Assembly (NCBI GenBank): GCA_959347315.1
Contig: OY365809.1
Coordinates: 372,001-436,000 of the forward strand
DNA length: 64,000 nucleotides
Reading direction: 5' to 3'
Source of the DNA: Bimastos eiseni
Lineage: Eukaryota > Annelida > Clitellata > Crassiclitellata > Lumbricidae
Position 1 is the first letter of the stretch. Each line of letters starts with the position of its first letter. Position numbers and translations under genes: made by a program. This document shows positions 22,425 to 33,425 of this stretch, piece by piece. The notes below the pieces were generated by a model. That model was not told where the DNA came from and did no database searches. It worked only from the letters and a program-made list of their open reading frames with translations.

Positions 22425-23300
22425 GTGGTCTCGAGATCACGGTCTTGGTCGCGAGACGGTCTCGAGACCGCGGTCTTGGTCGCGAGACGGTCTCGAGACC
22501 GGAAAACTGCGGTCTTGGTCTTGGTCTCGAATGCATCGGTCTTGGTTTTGGTCTTAGACCTTCGGTCTTGATCTTGGTCTCGACTGCGTCGGTCTTGGTC
22601 TTGAAGGAACGGTCTTGGGATTGGTCTCTGTCTTAGATCAGCGTTCTTGGTCGTTTGCCGTATCAGAGCAATTTCTTTTATATTTGTCGGTTATTTTCGA
22701 TTATTAGAGACACCGGATACTTAGGCCCTACACGCTTGTTATCGATTTATGACGTGCTGGCCATCTATGTATACTATGGGCAAAAAATGCATTTGCAACG
22801 GAAAAAGCCATTTCATAATTTGCTTTCACAAAATGTCAAGGTTTTGGAACAATCTAATAATTATGTGGTCGGCCACGTGTAGTCACTCTTAACCTACAAT
22901 TCTGAGTACAAGTAGCTATAGGCCTACACCATTCAAGCGGTACGTTAATCCACTTGTTCAGATGTCTTATTTAGAACCTATCGTATACTTTAAGTGATTT
23001 ATAGGCCTAGTGCGATATTCTCAGGCCAAAGCCAAGGACTGAACCCGCATAAGTTCAGACTGACCGGTGAAACAGTTTTCTGGACCATTATTAAGATTAG
23101 TATTCTTCAGCAATAAAATTGATGTTTAAGCGTGTTATTCCGTTTTAACCTCTTAATAAATTAAATTGTTTATAAAAATGAGTCTCTGTCTTGGCCTTGG
23201 TCTCGGACCAACAGCCTGGGTCTCGGATCACCCGGTCTTGGTCTCGGACCACCCGGTCTTGATCTTGGACCTCTCGGTCTTGGTCTCGTGCCCAACATTG
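22425..23300 (+). repeat. Element flanked by GGTCTTGGTCTCG arrays, copy 1
   Basis: Two arrays of GGTCTTGGTCTCG-like words (22425-22640 and 23185-23300) flank about 540 bp of unique-looking DNA. The first array contains the palindrome CGGTCTCGAGACCG repeatedly. Both arrays read the same way on the + strand. A shorter version of this arrangement, with the word GTCTCGGTCTCGAGACA, is at 48205-48685. Confidence 0.7.
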
Positions 23301-23694
23301 CCCCAGCATCCACATAACCATGACAATAAATTGCTAGTATCTGACAGTCTGTCACGCAAAGCATTCATTCTTAAAATGATTTACCTTATGATAACTTCAT
23401 AATATACATAAGGATGCGATTAGCAATTAGTACCAATGAAGGATTATAATCTGCATTTTGTACTTTAAGCGTACTTTAAGTTGGTGGCCCTTCATTAAAA
23501 TGAACTAACACTACCGCTAAGTCAGATGACACTATATATGTATATATATATATATATATCAGTGTTTTCGACTTGATACATCGATAAGACTATATATTAG
23601 TAACTTTACTTCTAAAGCGCTTGGGTTTCAATGTGTCAATGCATAAGATGGCAACAACCAATGGCGCACACCTACACCGAAGCCGTAATCATTT

Positions 23695-23920
23695 CCGAAA
23701 TTTGATACCGCCCTTCGTCCAACAACTTTTTGCTCAGAAGTGCGCACACGCCTCGACGGCGCAATTAGTTGTACTGCAGAGCAATTGTACGCGAAGGACT
23801 TGCTCAAGGTCCATACACAGTGACACCCCGGACGAGGCTCGAACCCGCGCGCTCAGCACACACTGAACGTTACGGGCTGACGGCTCTAACCGATCTGCCA
23901 CTGTGCCACACCAATCAGGT
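23695..23920 (-). mobile_element. tRNA-derived SINE, near-complete copy
   Basis: Read on the - strand it begins with GGCACAGTGGCAGATCGGTT plus AGAGC (an A-box-like region) and, about 45 nt later, has GGGTTCGAGCC (B-box consensus GGTTCGANNCC). The tRNA-like head is followed by a body CTTGAGCAAGTCCTT...CGAGGCGTGTGCGCAC...TGAGCAAAAAGTTGTTGGA and ends in GGGCGGTATCAAATTTC. Copies at 50843-51025, 18378-18440 and 60931-61045 share head and/or body, which defines a family. It is not a functional tRNA. Confidence 0.8.
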
Positions 23921-24715
23921 CAACATCCGGAAAATCAATCCGGAATGATAAACCAATTTATTCTACCTTAATTCCGGCAAATTACGCATTATGCCCAAAA
24001 GTCCAAGTATTAACAGAATATTAAGTAGGCAAAAATCCGCCCAAATTCCCACTTCCCTCTGTAGCGCATGTACGTTCTACGCCCCCCCCCCCTTCTGCTC
24101 TTTCAACACTTGACCTCCATGGCTTACGCACCGTTAAATAAGCTTTCTCACGCGACTCCGACATTGTAGGCCTAATTAATGTGGCGATTGTGGTGCTCTC
24201 TTATTATATGGCAGGTTACAGAAATGCCATTAAGTTCGATGATGATGACAACAATAATAAAAATTTAGAGATTACGAAGATGGTCTTCACACAAGTCGTT
24301 GCATCGAGTGGCCATAGGACTTACATTTTTTTATTGCACAATTCAAGTATTACAGTTAGGCTGCAACCATGAAAGGTCCAGTGCAATAGGTGCCAAGAAA
24401 AGCTACACAGCTTATACTAAAACCTTGGCTCCTCATTCTTAGCATATTCATACATCTATCCTACGACATTAATTAGAACTAAAGTAATAATAATTATAAC
24501 AATATTAGAACAATTTAAAAGAAACTTATATTGATAACTGCAGTAGGGCCAACATTAATAATCATAATGATCTAGTAAGTAAGTAGTGCAGCTTATAGAG
24601 TAGGTGAGCTGAGTGCGCATGTGCATATTGCAGTGACCATAATTATAGTTACTTATCAACACTAGAATAGTTTTAAAGCAGAAACATTTCAAGTTTTTCT
24701 GCTCTTAGCATCATA

Positions 24716-24970
24716 TTATAGTGAATTCCACAATTGAGGACCAACAATTCGAAAGCTATTAGCTAGACACAAGGTTCGGCCATATGGAGCAACACATTTG
24801 CTCAATCCACGAGAATTAAACGAATGAATTTCAGATACAGACTGTAAATAGTTTTTGACTGTGGACGGTAATGTATTATTTCTAATCCTGAACATATGGA
24901 TCAAAATAGACATGTAAGAGATATAAATTTTTAGAATATTAAGTTTACTTAATAATGTGATCCAAATCAT
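24716..24970 (-). mobile_element. LINE ORF2 C-terminal relic
   Basis: The - strand frame contains LSKLNILKIYISYMSI, RIRNNTLPSTVKNYL, IHSFNSRG and SFRIVGPQLWNSL. The LP, H-x-x-x-x-R and GP-x-LWNSL spacing is the standard end of non-LTR ORF2. It is short and isolated. Confidence 0.65.
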
Positions 24971-25610
24971 CCAATTGCAGGCTTAATAAGGAGAAGTAAT
25001 AAAGCAAGCTTAGAACAGCTATAAAAACAGCATCAATTTTAAAAAGTCATATAACACTTAGGTCACGTTTCTTAGGAAACTATTTAAGACAATTTCGTTC
25101 TTCTAAACAAACACAACAGTAATTAAAATATATGGTTCTATTATTATTATTAAACGGACAATTTCTAAAGCGCCGTAACGCAGCCATGCCGCTACCTAGT
25201 ACGCTAGTCATGAGAAGAGCAGAGCTGGAATGAGAGGAAATTAGGCATTTAAATAATAAAACATTCCAGTATCAGTTAATTTATGATGAAACAATGAAAG
25301 CGATGATCTAATAAATTAATACAATTATCATTTATCATTCCACAACCAAACATTGCTAGCACAAAAAGAAACCATGGATACCGTTGGTTAAGAGTTAAAA
25401 TCAATAGAGAAAGACTTATAAATCTATTTTTAAGAAACAAAACTGTGATTTGAATCACACAACACACCCCATGCAAGTGTTCGAGAGTACAATCAACAAA
25501 CAAACTGCACAGTAATTGTTACATAGCGTACAACATGGTCAAGGCCATAGGGTATTATATGAGATCGTGTGTATTTACATTTGCGATAGCATTGAAAAAA
25601 TAATGCAATG

Positions 25611-26975
25611 CTAATGACCGTCACCATGCGATTTAGCATTCGTCTGATTCCGTACTAAGTTGTAGTTCAGACTTCGAGGGCGCTTGGCCTTACGTCGCAG
25701 GGGGTCACTTGACGGTGGGCGTCCACTGGCAAGACGCTTGCTACCACGGGTGATTCCAGGTCGACGGCGGGCTAGGGATGTTGGCTGAACACGAATGGCA
25801 GCGCGATGATGATGGCGAAGAGGTACTGCACTACCGAACGAGTGCAGGAAGGTTTCCCATTGAGTGCCAGTTTGGACATTGCCAAGCCGTGACAGAACAT
25901 GAGTCCAGCCGGCAGTGGAGGATCCGAACTTATCGTGTAACTGCTGCATGACATCTAATGCAGACATCATTAAACTGGTGCTATCATCCACAACGCGAGA
26001 CGAGGTGACAGCTGAAGCGGACACGTCAGACTGCTCTTGGTCCATTGACTCGTGCATCTGTGACACTGACGTGGAGTACTCGTCAGCTGAAGAAGTCCAA
26101 ATTGAATGTGATGGTTTGTTGTCCATAGTGAACGGTTCGTAGAATGATGAATCCTGGGCCTTGTCACCTAATGCCACAGCAGCCATTCTGTGTCTCGCAA
26201 CTGTGTCTACAGGTGGGGCATTTGGTAGCAACACATCTGGCACATGTTGTAAGATTGATGCTTACAGAAATGACCACACATTCCAGCCTCACACGAACAG
26301 ATGCCAACGTCGATATCCACAGTGTACATGATTGAAGCATCGCTTTCACTAGGTATCTGATACATCGAGTCTGCAGTCTGCGTAATTGCTCCAGCATCAA
26401 CATATGAGGCCTTCAACTTTTGCTTTCGCAACCAAATATGAGGTTTTGCAACTCTAGAATGAGCAAATTGCAGCAAGCGATGTGAGTAATAGTTTCATGG
26501 CAGTACACACAAAGTCCACAAGAGAGACTACATTGTATGCTTTAAGGCGAGAAAGTACGATGTCCTTGAAAATGCGTACTGTGGCTTCACTGAAATTGTT
26601 TGTGTGGTGTCCACGATGTACAGCCGAACGCCATGCAATACACCATGCCTCGCACCTCTCAAAGTGTTTCTTAACTCTCTCTTGCCAACGTGGATACTTG
26701 AGTGACAGATAAGATGCAATGGCACAGTTGATGCCTCGAACGCACGTTCTTTGGATGTGGTCATCATTATCTTCCTGAATTCATTCATCAGAAGGGGCCT
26801 ATCTTCCTTTTTTATGGCATTTTTTGAGTCCCATAGCCATCTCCAGTTTGCCTGTGCACATGAAAGAGACAAAGGCGTAACGTACTTTCGGGCCATGTAG
26901 CAGCCAGAGCGCTTTGTTCAGCAGTGCTGTCATCGGTCATAAACACTGCAGGATAGCGAATACGCATCCCGGTCT
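25611..26975 (-). pseudogene. Mutator-like (MULE) transposase with SWIM zinc finger, frameshifted relic
   Basis: Read on the - strand in several frames, in order: PAVFMTDDSTAEQSALAATW and PESTLRLCLFHV (transposase core with the FH after LC), CAQANWRWLWDSKN, YPRWQERVKKHFERCEAWC with RGHHTNNFSEATVRIFKD, then a SWIM motif DVGICSCEAGMCGHFCKH (CxC...CxH), then APPVDTVARHRMAAVALGD and an intact 210-residue C-terminal frame (26243-25611) ending with a basic stretch. At least three frameshifts (near 26862, 26735 and 26240) and one in-frame stop (after ICSF) separate these blocks. The N-terminus is absent and the homology stops about 30 bp from the dispersed repeat at 27007. The family is common in marine invertebrate genomes. 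Confidence 0.85.
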
Positions 26976-27006
26976 ACACTGATCAACGCAAAATCAATCG
27001 TCAACG

Positions 27007-27097
27007 GCACTCTGGCAGTGCCAGTCCCAAGAATGGCTACAGAAGGAGGGCGACGCTAATGATCGCTGTTATCAGAGTCTCGTTAAACTGAAACTAC
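27007..27097 (-). repeat. Dispersed 90-bp repeat, copy 2
   Basis: Inverted copy of the element at 5444-5536. It starts GCACTCTGGCAGTGCCAG and ends AAACTGAAACTAC, with the GATCGCTGTTATCAGAG segment between. Confidence 0.75.
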
Positions 27098-27514
27098 CTG
27101 TTAATGGCATACAATCAACACGACCCTCCCTAAACACTACTTCTACCGGTTTTAGGCTACTCAGTCTTCAGATCTTCTTTAGTGGCTCCTTTCAACAGGT
27201 CCAATATTAGACGAGGTTCCACCCCTACCCCGTTTCTTGCACCTATGCGCATTACTTGTAGACATCCCCGAACGCATTGAAAAATCATTGTTTAACGTTT
27301 TAATTATTCATCGTACAATCAAATTATGTACAGCCATAGAAACGACGACGACGCCTCCACTCTTCTATACTGAAACATATCTTACACGTGTATAATAACA
27401 TACTAATCATTTGTGTTTTATACAGGTATTTATACAGGTAGTATCATAGGCCTATTAATCAAATGCCGCTGGACTTAAAAACAAGAGCAACAACGACGGT
27501 TCATGCATGAAAAT

Positions 27515-27625
27515 AACGAATCAGTTGACAGAGAAGGAGCAGGAAGAGAAGGAGCAGGAAGAGGAGGAGGGGAGAAAGAGGAAAAGGAGGAAGAAGAGGA
27601 GGAGGAAGAAAAAGAAGAGTAGGAG
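27515..27625 (+). repeat. GGA/GAA purine array
   Basis: GAAGGAGCAGGAAGAGGAGG-type purine run, with a second short GAA array at about 27880-27912. Long Ser/Phe/Leu-rich frames on the opposite strand are repeat shadows. Confidence 0.9.
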
Positions 27626-27997
27626 AAGAATGGAGTGATGGCCAGTGACATCCAAGACATTCTGGAACAAACAGGGAAACACTGGAACTGGAAGGAATGG
27701 AAGCAGAATGAAAAGATGAATGACAAACCGACATAGTAAGAAGAGAAGGAAGAGCTGAGAGGAACACAATCACCAAGCGTTAACGCCTTCATTTTCTCGA
27801 CCTCGGGTCTAAGGAGGGATAAAGAAATACACGATGGAGATCATGGATAAGCAAATTATGCAGTTGACATAGAATAATAGGAGAAGAAGGAGAAGAAGAA
27901 GAAGAAGGGTGAGAAGAGAGTCTGTCAAATGACCAATCACAACATTATAATGACAGTTCAAAAGGAAACAAAAGGAAATGAAAAAGAACCAACCAAC

Positions 27998-28002
<5 letters not shown>

Positions 28003-28064
<62 letters not shown>

Positions 28065-28093
28065 GTCAGTCAGACAGACAGACAGACAGACAT
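28003..28093 (+). repeat. GACA tetranucleotide microsatellite
   Basis: About 20 near-perfect GACA units with one GTCA interruption. This is one of the longest pure microsatellites in the window and is intergenic. Confidence 0.97.
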
Positions 28094-30453
28094 CAATTAT
28101 TTACAATTGTCTGGCAAAATATATGTGCAATCATCATTGGTTTTGGTAAGACACAGTGGAATGACATTCAACGCTTATTTTAACAGCTTCATTGCCTTCA
28201 GGTCAGTCAACGTAGCAGACTGTCACTGATTTAGTGGAGTAATGATGCCTCCTCCTCTTAAGTGCAACGAACCATGTAAATCAGTCATCATACGATAGGA
28301 TTACAAGTGGACATCTCTCTCTCTGACTTAGGAAGGAGTTGGAAATTGGGACTTACAGAATAGACTTCATCTGTCTTAGACCAATGAGGCTTCTCTGAAA
28401 GAAGCAGCATTCTACAACAGGAAATCTTACAACTGAAAGCGCTCTACAAATAAATGGAGCAAAGGTCATTTATCAGAAAAGGTCACATGGTCGCAGTGAC
28501 GTCAGTCTATTCAACCCAATGAAGACAAACCACAACCAAAAACAATAACAACTGACGATTAGGATGATGCATAATTTCAAACTGTCCAAAGCGCACAACT
28601 CGACGACGACATGATGAGAAAACGGAAAGAAAGGAATATCAATGTGAAGAGTGAGTGAGTGAGGTGGTGGGTGCAGAGAGGGTGGGTATGTTGCAGAGCA
28701 GACGTCAGCTCAACTGTCCATGAAAAATACAACTTTGATGCACACCAGAGCCACAACTCACCACAAGTCAATGTGCTTCATGTGAAATTTAAACACAGAA
28801 AGCTCTCTCTTTTGTAAGAACTGTTTTCAGAAGAAGAATGCTGCAAATTGATAGAGAAGAGGGAACTGCTCCTCGGTTCCACCTGCTCGCTTAATCAGTG
28901 AATGGTCGACTCAAAGGTAGCTCTGCCTTTTCACAAAATGTATCATCAACTTAAAATCAAAGCCTCATAATGTCGATATGAATTAGGATTGCAGAGTAAT
29001 ATCAAACTTTCCAACTGCACTGAATCTATTCAGACCTCATTCCAGATGCAAAGGTCAATAATTAAACACAGTTCCACGGTTACTTTCAGAAAATCAACTC
29101 TCTTCTCGTTAGTGTTTCTTGGGACAAATAGAAAAAATGTCCACTTTATAATTTAGATGCTTCTTATTCTGCAACCCTAACAATAATAATAATAAAAATA
29201 AAAACACGATTACTATGAAACAATAATCAAAAATAATAATAATGATAATAATAATAATAATAGGACTACTCGCACATGTGTATTGTAATCACATAATATG
29301 TCGGATGAAGTGATCTCTGATGATAAGAATAAACGAGAAGAAATTCTCAAAGAAGTTATCACAGAAAGGAAAAACAAAAGTTAGAAAAATCTATCAGATG
29401 ACGATGATCGATCAGTACATCTCTATGAGAACCAGACACCAAAGGACGCTGTACAACTAGACACGCAGAGGAGGAGAATTTGTATAAAAAGGGTGGGGAA
29501 TGTAGAAAAAGCTGTCAGCGCCAACCAACCAAACATTACTCGGCCTCAGCATACTCTGCAAGAAAAACAGTAAAGAAAAGATTGAAGAGTCCAATGGAAG
29601 AGGACAGATGATGCCAATAACCAAAATCACAAAACTCACAAAAACGTAGCAAATGGTTGGATTCTGAGGAGAGAAGAGACGTAAACAAACACAGACTAAA
29701 CACACATCTCAATATTGAAGGGATTCTGGTGACAATTAACCACAAAATAAAACACAATACCTGTAATAATTATTTAAAAGAAGTCAAAAGAAAATCAAAA
29801 CACCAGAATCAAATGAAAAGAAGGTCACTCTCATCATCTGATTCAAAACAAAAGAAAAACCGCCGCATGGATTAAGAGAAGAGAAGAAGATAAAGATCAC
29901 AACCCCAAACGTAACACCACGCTTATGATAAAGTCCATTTACAAATTCCTCCATTGGCCCAGTAACGCACAGACCCCCCAAGACATTTCTAAAAGTCTGA
30001 TGCAACCCTCCGCCCTTGACCCAGCATCCGGTTAAACTAAAACCCAATCCCAGCTCACTATTATCTCATCTTAACTAAACTCAGATACGAGTTTTAAAGC
30101 CTCACAGGACACAAACCCAGGCAGTCAACTGTTGACGACGCTCAAGAACAACGACTTAAGAATCACACAGGAGCACAGAAATGAATGAGCAGCTGGTCAT
30201 CGCATGACACGGACGACAGTGGACGGTCAATCGAGACTGAGTAGCAACAAGAGGAGGAGGACGACGACAAGGAGGAGGAGGAGAGATGAAGAGAATCATT
30301 TCAGAATCCGTCACATCTGCAGTCAGTTCAACCCCCAGAAATCACATGCCTCAAGCTCTTCGACCGTCAGTCGCGCCAAAAGGGATGATGAGAGCGACGA
30401 CCACAGCGGCTCCAGACAGATTGTGGACGACCGCTTCCTTCTTCATTGTCTGG

Positions 30454-33425
30454 TTAGAAGAGAATCGGCTTGTTCTTCGTTTTCTCTTGCACGTAAGCCG
30501 TAAAAGTCTTGAGGAACTTTGGAGCCTCTCTTTTACAGATGACCTGAATGACGGACGCAGGAACCCAGCCGCCAGGATTCACTGCAACACCACAACAACA
30601 ACATTGCAACACACAACGGCAGATGGACAACCAATCTAATCATCTGCTATTGCAATCGAATCAGTCATCACGGCAATGTTTGTTCTCTACACTGGCTTCC
30701 TGTCTGTGAGCATAATTATCTGCTACAGCTGGCACTCCTCATGTACAGAGCACACACAGATCATCTGCCTTCTTACTTGTCTCCCATGGTCACACTTTGC
30801 AGCTCTGCTAAAGACCCGCTTCTCTCTTAGATCAGCCGTTGCTGGAAAGTACGTTGTCCCTAGCACACGTCTTGTCTTATTCCACCTTTGGTGGAAAGTA
30901 CGTTGTCCCTAGTACACATCTTGTCTTATTCCACCTTTGGTGGAAAGTACGTTGTCCCTAGTACACATCTTGTCTTATTCCACTTTTGCTGGAAAGTACG
31001 TTGTTCCTAGTACACATCTTGTCTTATTCCACTTTTGCTGGAAAGTACGTTGTTCCTAGTACACATCTTGTATTTAGCCGGCGGTTGTTCACTGTTGCCG
31101 GTCCCTCCTTTATCTGGAACTCTCTCTACCTACTCATGTTCACAACACTCTCAGTGAGACTGACTGTCTTTTGCTCTCAGCTGAAAACCTACCTCTTCCA
31201 GTTTACCTATGGATCTTAATGGTTGCCCGGCTTCAATGTGCGCTTCTGAACTTTCTGCATTATCAAATTACATTTTTATCGTATTGTATTGTAATGTTAC
31301 AATATATTCACCTACATTGTTCACACATCATCTTTGGCAACCAATTCATTAAACGCTTTTCCTTTCCTAACCTCTTCTGAGAAGTAAACTAAAACTTTCA
31401 AAACAGAGACAAACAAAAGAGAAGCATTTCCTGTTAAGACTGTTGCCATGACTAACTCCTCACCATTTGCCGAATACTGTATCCTGCAGGTGAGTGAATC
31501 TCTCGTCATTTCGAGTCCATTGACCGGAGGTTTAACAACTGTCTGGCAAATCATCGCAACGTTAAACTGGAGGCGAATACACTTTGGCATATTCTAAAAC
31601 ACAGAAACATCACATCATCACATGAAGAGGAAGAAACCACGAACAGATCTTTGAATCATAATGACTTGCACAATAACAGACTCATCTCAGATTCAAATCT
31701 AAAAACAATAGAATGGTTCATTCATTCATTCATTCAGAGAATTGATACAGGACCCCTTCAAGAACCGACTGAGGAGCGCTCCCAGCCCAGCCCAGACTAA
31801 AGAAACAGACTTGAACGATTTGTCAAATGCAGCCAATTGGACCACATGTAAAGACTGGAGCTCAAGTGGTAGCTCATTCCAGATGGAAGAACCCATAACC
31901 GAGAAAATCCATGGATGGCGCTAATACCTAATAACCAAGTGAGCCTGTGGAACTAGAAGCTCTAACATTAGTAATTTCATTAAAAAAAAACTATTTTCCA
32001 ACTCACTAATTATCTCCCATTCGCATCTGAAACGCACTTATTGTTAGGATGTTATCTCCATTTTAGAATCCGTGTTAACTGGGCACCAAAATCAGCAATT
32101 ATGTAATGTAATCAATTAGTAATTAGTTAATAAAGAATGTACTTAGTCCTCCTTTACTTATAAGTTGAATTGAATAGAAATCATACAGGGCTGTTCAAAT
32201 GACATCATGCCTCCTATATATGTGCAAGGGAGTATATATTCTGCAGAAACCAACTATGGCACCAAGTGATCTGCCAAGTATGCCCCAGAGTATAACCAAA
32301 TAACAATGGGTGAAAGAGACAATAGGTAGAGGAGGAAAGGCAGAGTCTGCTACTGACAGGTGGAGTGGCTCCATCTATGGAATGGTTCACAACGATCCAG
32401 TAGTCGGGTCCTTCGTCGTCGTCGCTCGGACAGTGACGGATGGTCGACCAGAAGATGGAGTCACGCTGGGCGGCCGGCCAGATGCGCTTCAGCGACTGAT
32501 AGGTGATGTGTGTGTCCTTGGACAACCATTCCATCACCTGCGTTGATTCCAGCGTGTTCTCCCACTCCATGCGAACAGAAGGATCCCAGAAGTAGTGGCA
32601 CAACTCATGGCCCGTAATTCCCTGCAACAAACACACACACCCGTATTGTCAATACCATACAATTGCATTTGATGGATAAAGATCTCAAGCCTCCTCCTCT
32701 CCTCCCCCTCCCTGGAGAGAGACGGTCATATTCCAAAGGGACGTTGAGGAGCAAATGTCCTTCACTCAATTGATGCTCAGTCAAAAGGTAGTGGTGCTCA
32801 ATAAAAGCAAAATACAAGTATTAATAATATTAATAATCAAACATGCAAAAGACCCAAAGTACTCCGTGTAGAACACTGTTTAAGACGAGATCGTTGCAAA
32901 ACATTGAATCCAGGCGAACGATTGAAAGTAGATGCTCCGACAGAACCCACAACGGAAGCAGACAAAGAGACATTCAACAAAGCTCATTGACACCCCTCTC
33001 ACTCCTAGGGGGCAGAAGAACTCCTGTGATTGCATATGGGTTTCGGATGGACCAAGAGGCCATGCTTTTTTTGGCGATTCAAAATGAGACGCAACTTCTA
33101 CCAGATTCAGAATAGACTAGTCAAAAGTAAGGACGAGTTTGAGCCAAAATAAACAGACAAATGAGTTTGTGAAAGTAGACAAAGCAGAGAATTCATCAGT
33201 TTCAAAGTATGTTGATTAAGAATTCTTGACATGAGAAGTGGAAGATAGCCGACCGACCTTGACCGTGTGGATGGCCTTGAGTGGATAGATGACTGCTCCA
33301 TTGTCCTCCACCTCTCTCTTGTAGACCTTCATATCTCCCTCTGAGGCGACCAGAGTCCACGTACTTGCAACGTCGCTGGCCGTCATGTCGGCGTTGGTGA
33401 TGTGGTCGTTGACGACGTGGTCAAT
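30454..33425 (-). CDS. CERT1: CERT START-domain exons 10-13
   Basis: Exons 33425-33258, 32621-32358, 31593-31464 and 30581-30454. Landmarks that match vertebrate CERT are [98 protein letters not shown] and KPILF. This domain holds ceramide in a deep pocket. The final intron (30582-31463) carries a LINE tail with an internal 49-bp tandem repeat. Confidence 0.95.

Larger units (their letters stand above)
21205..30453. other. Transposon-rich intergenic region between hnRNP K and CERT
   Basis: This is about 9.2 kb between the hnRNP K start and the CERT stop, both on the - strand. No intact host gene was found. It includes a LINE C-terminal relic at 21890-22140, a GGTCTTGGTCTCG repeat element at 22425-23300, a SINE at 23695-23920, a LINE tail at 24716-24970, a MULE pseudogene at 25611-26975, a dispersed 90-bp repeat at 27007-27097, purine arrays and a GACA array. 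Promoter sequence for hnRNP K (just above 21204) must lie here but no defined element stands out. Confidence 0.7.

Noticed and set aside
23695..23920. Functional tRNA gene
   Set aside because: A and B boxes are present but no cloverleaf with a proper acceptor stem and anticodon arm could be drawn; the same head occurs in other copies followed by a shared body, so it is a SINE.
25611..26243. Independent 210-residue gene
   Set aside because: Its start (PPVDTVARHRMAAVALGD) continues the SWIM-transposase homology just upstream, so it is the tail of the MULE relic.
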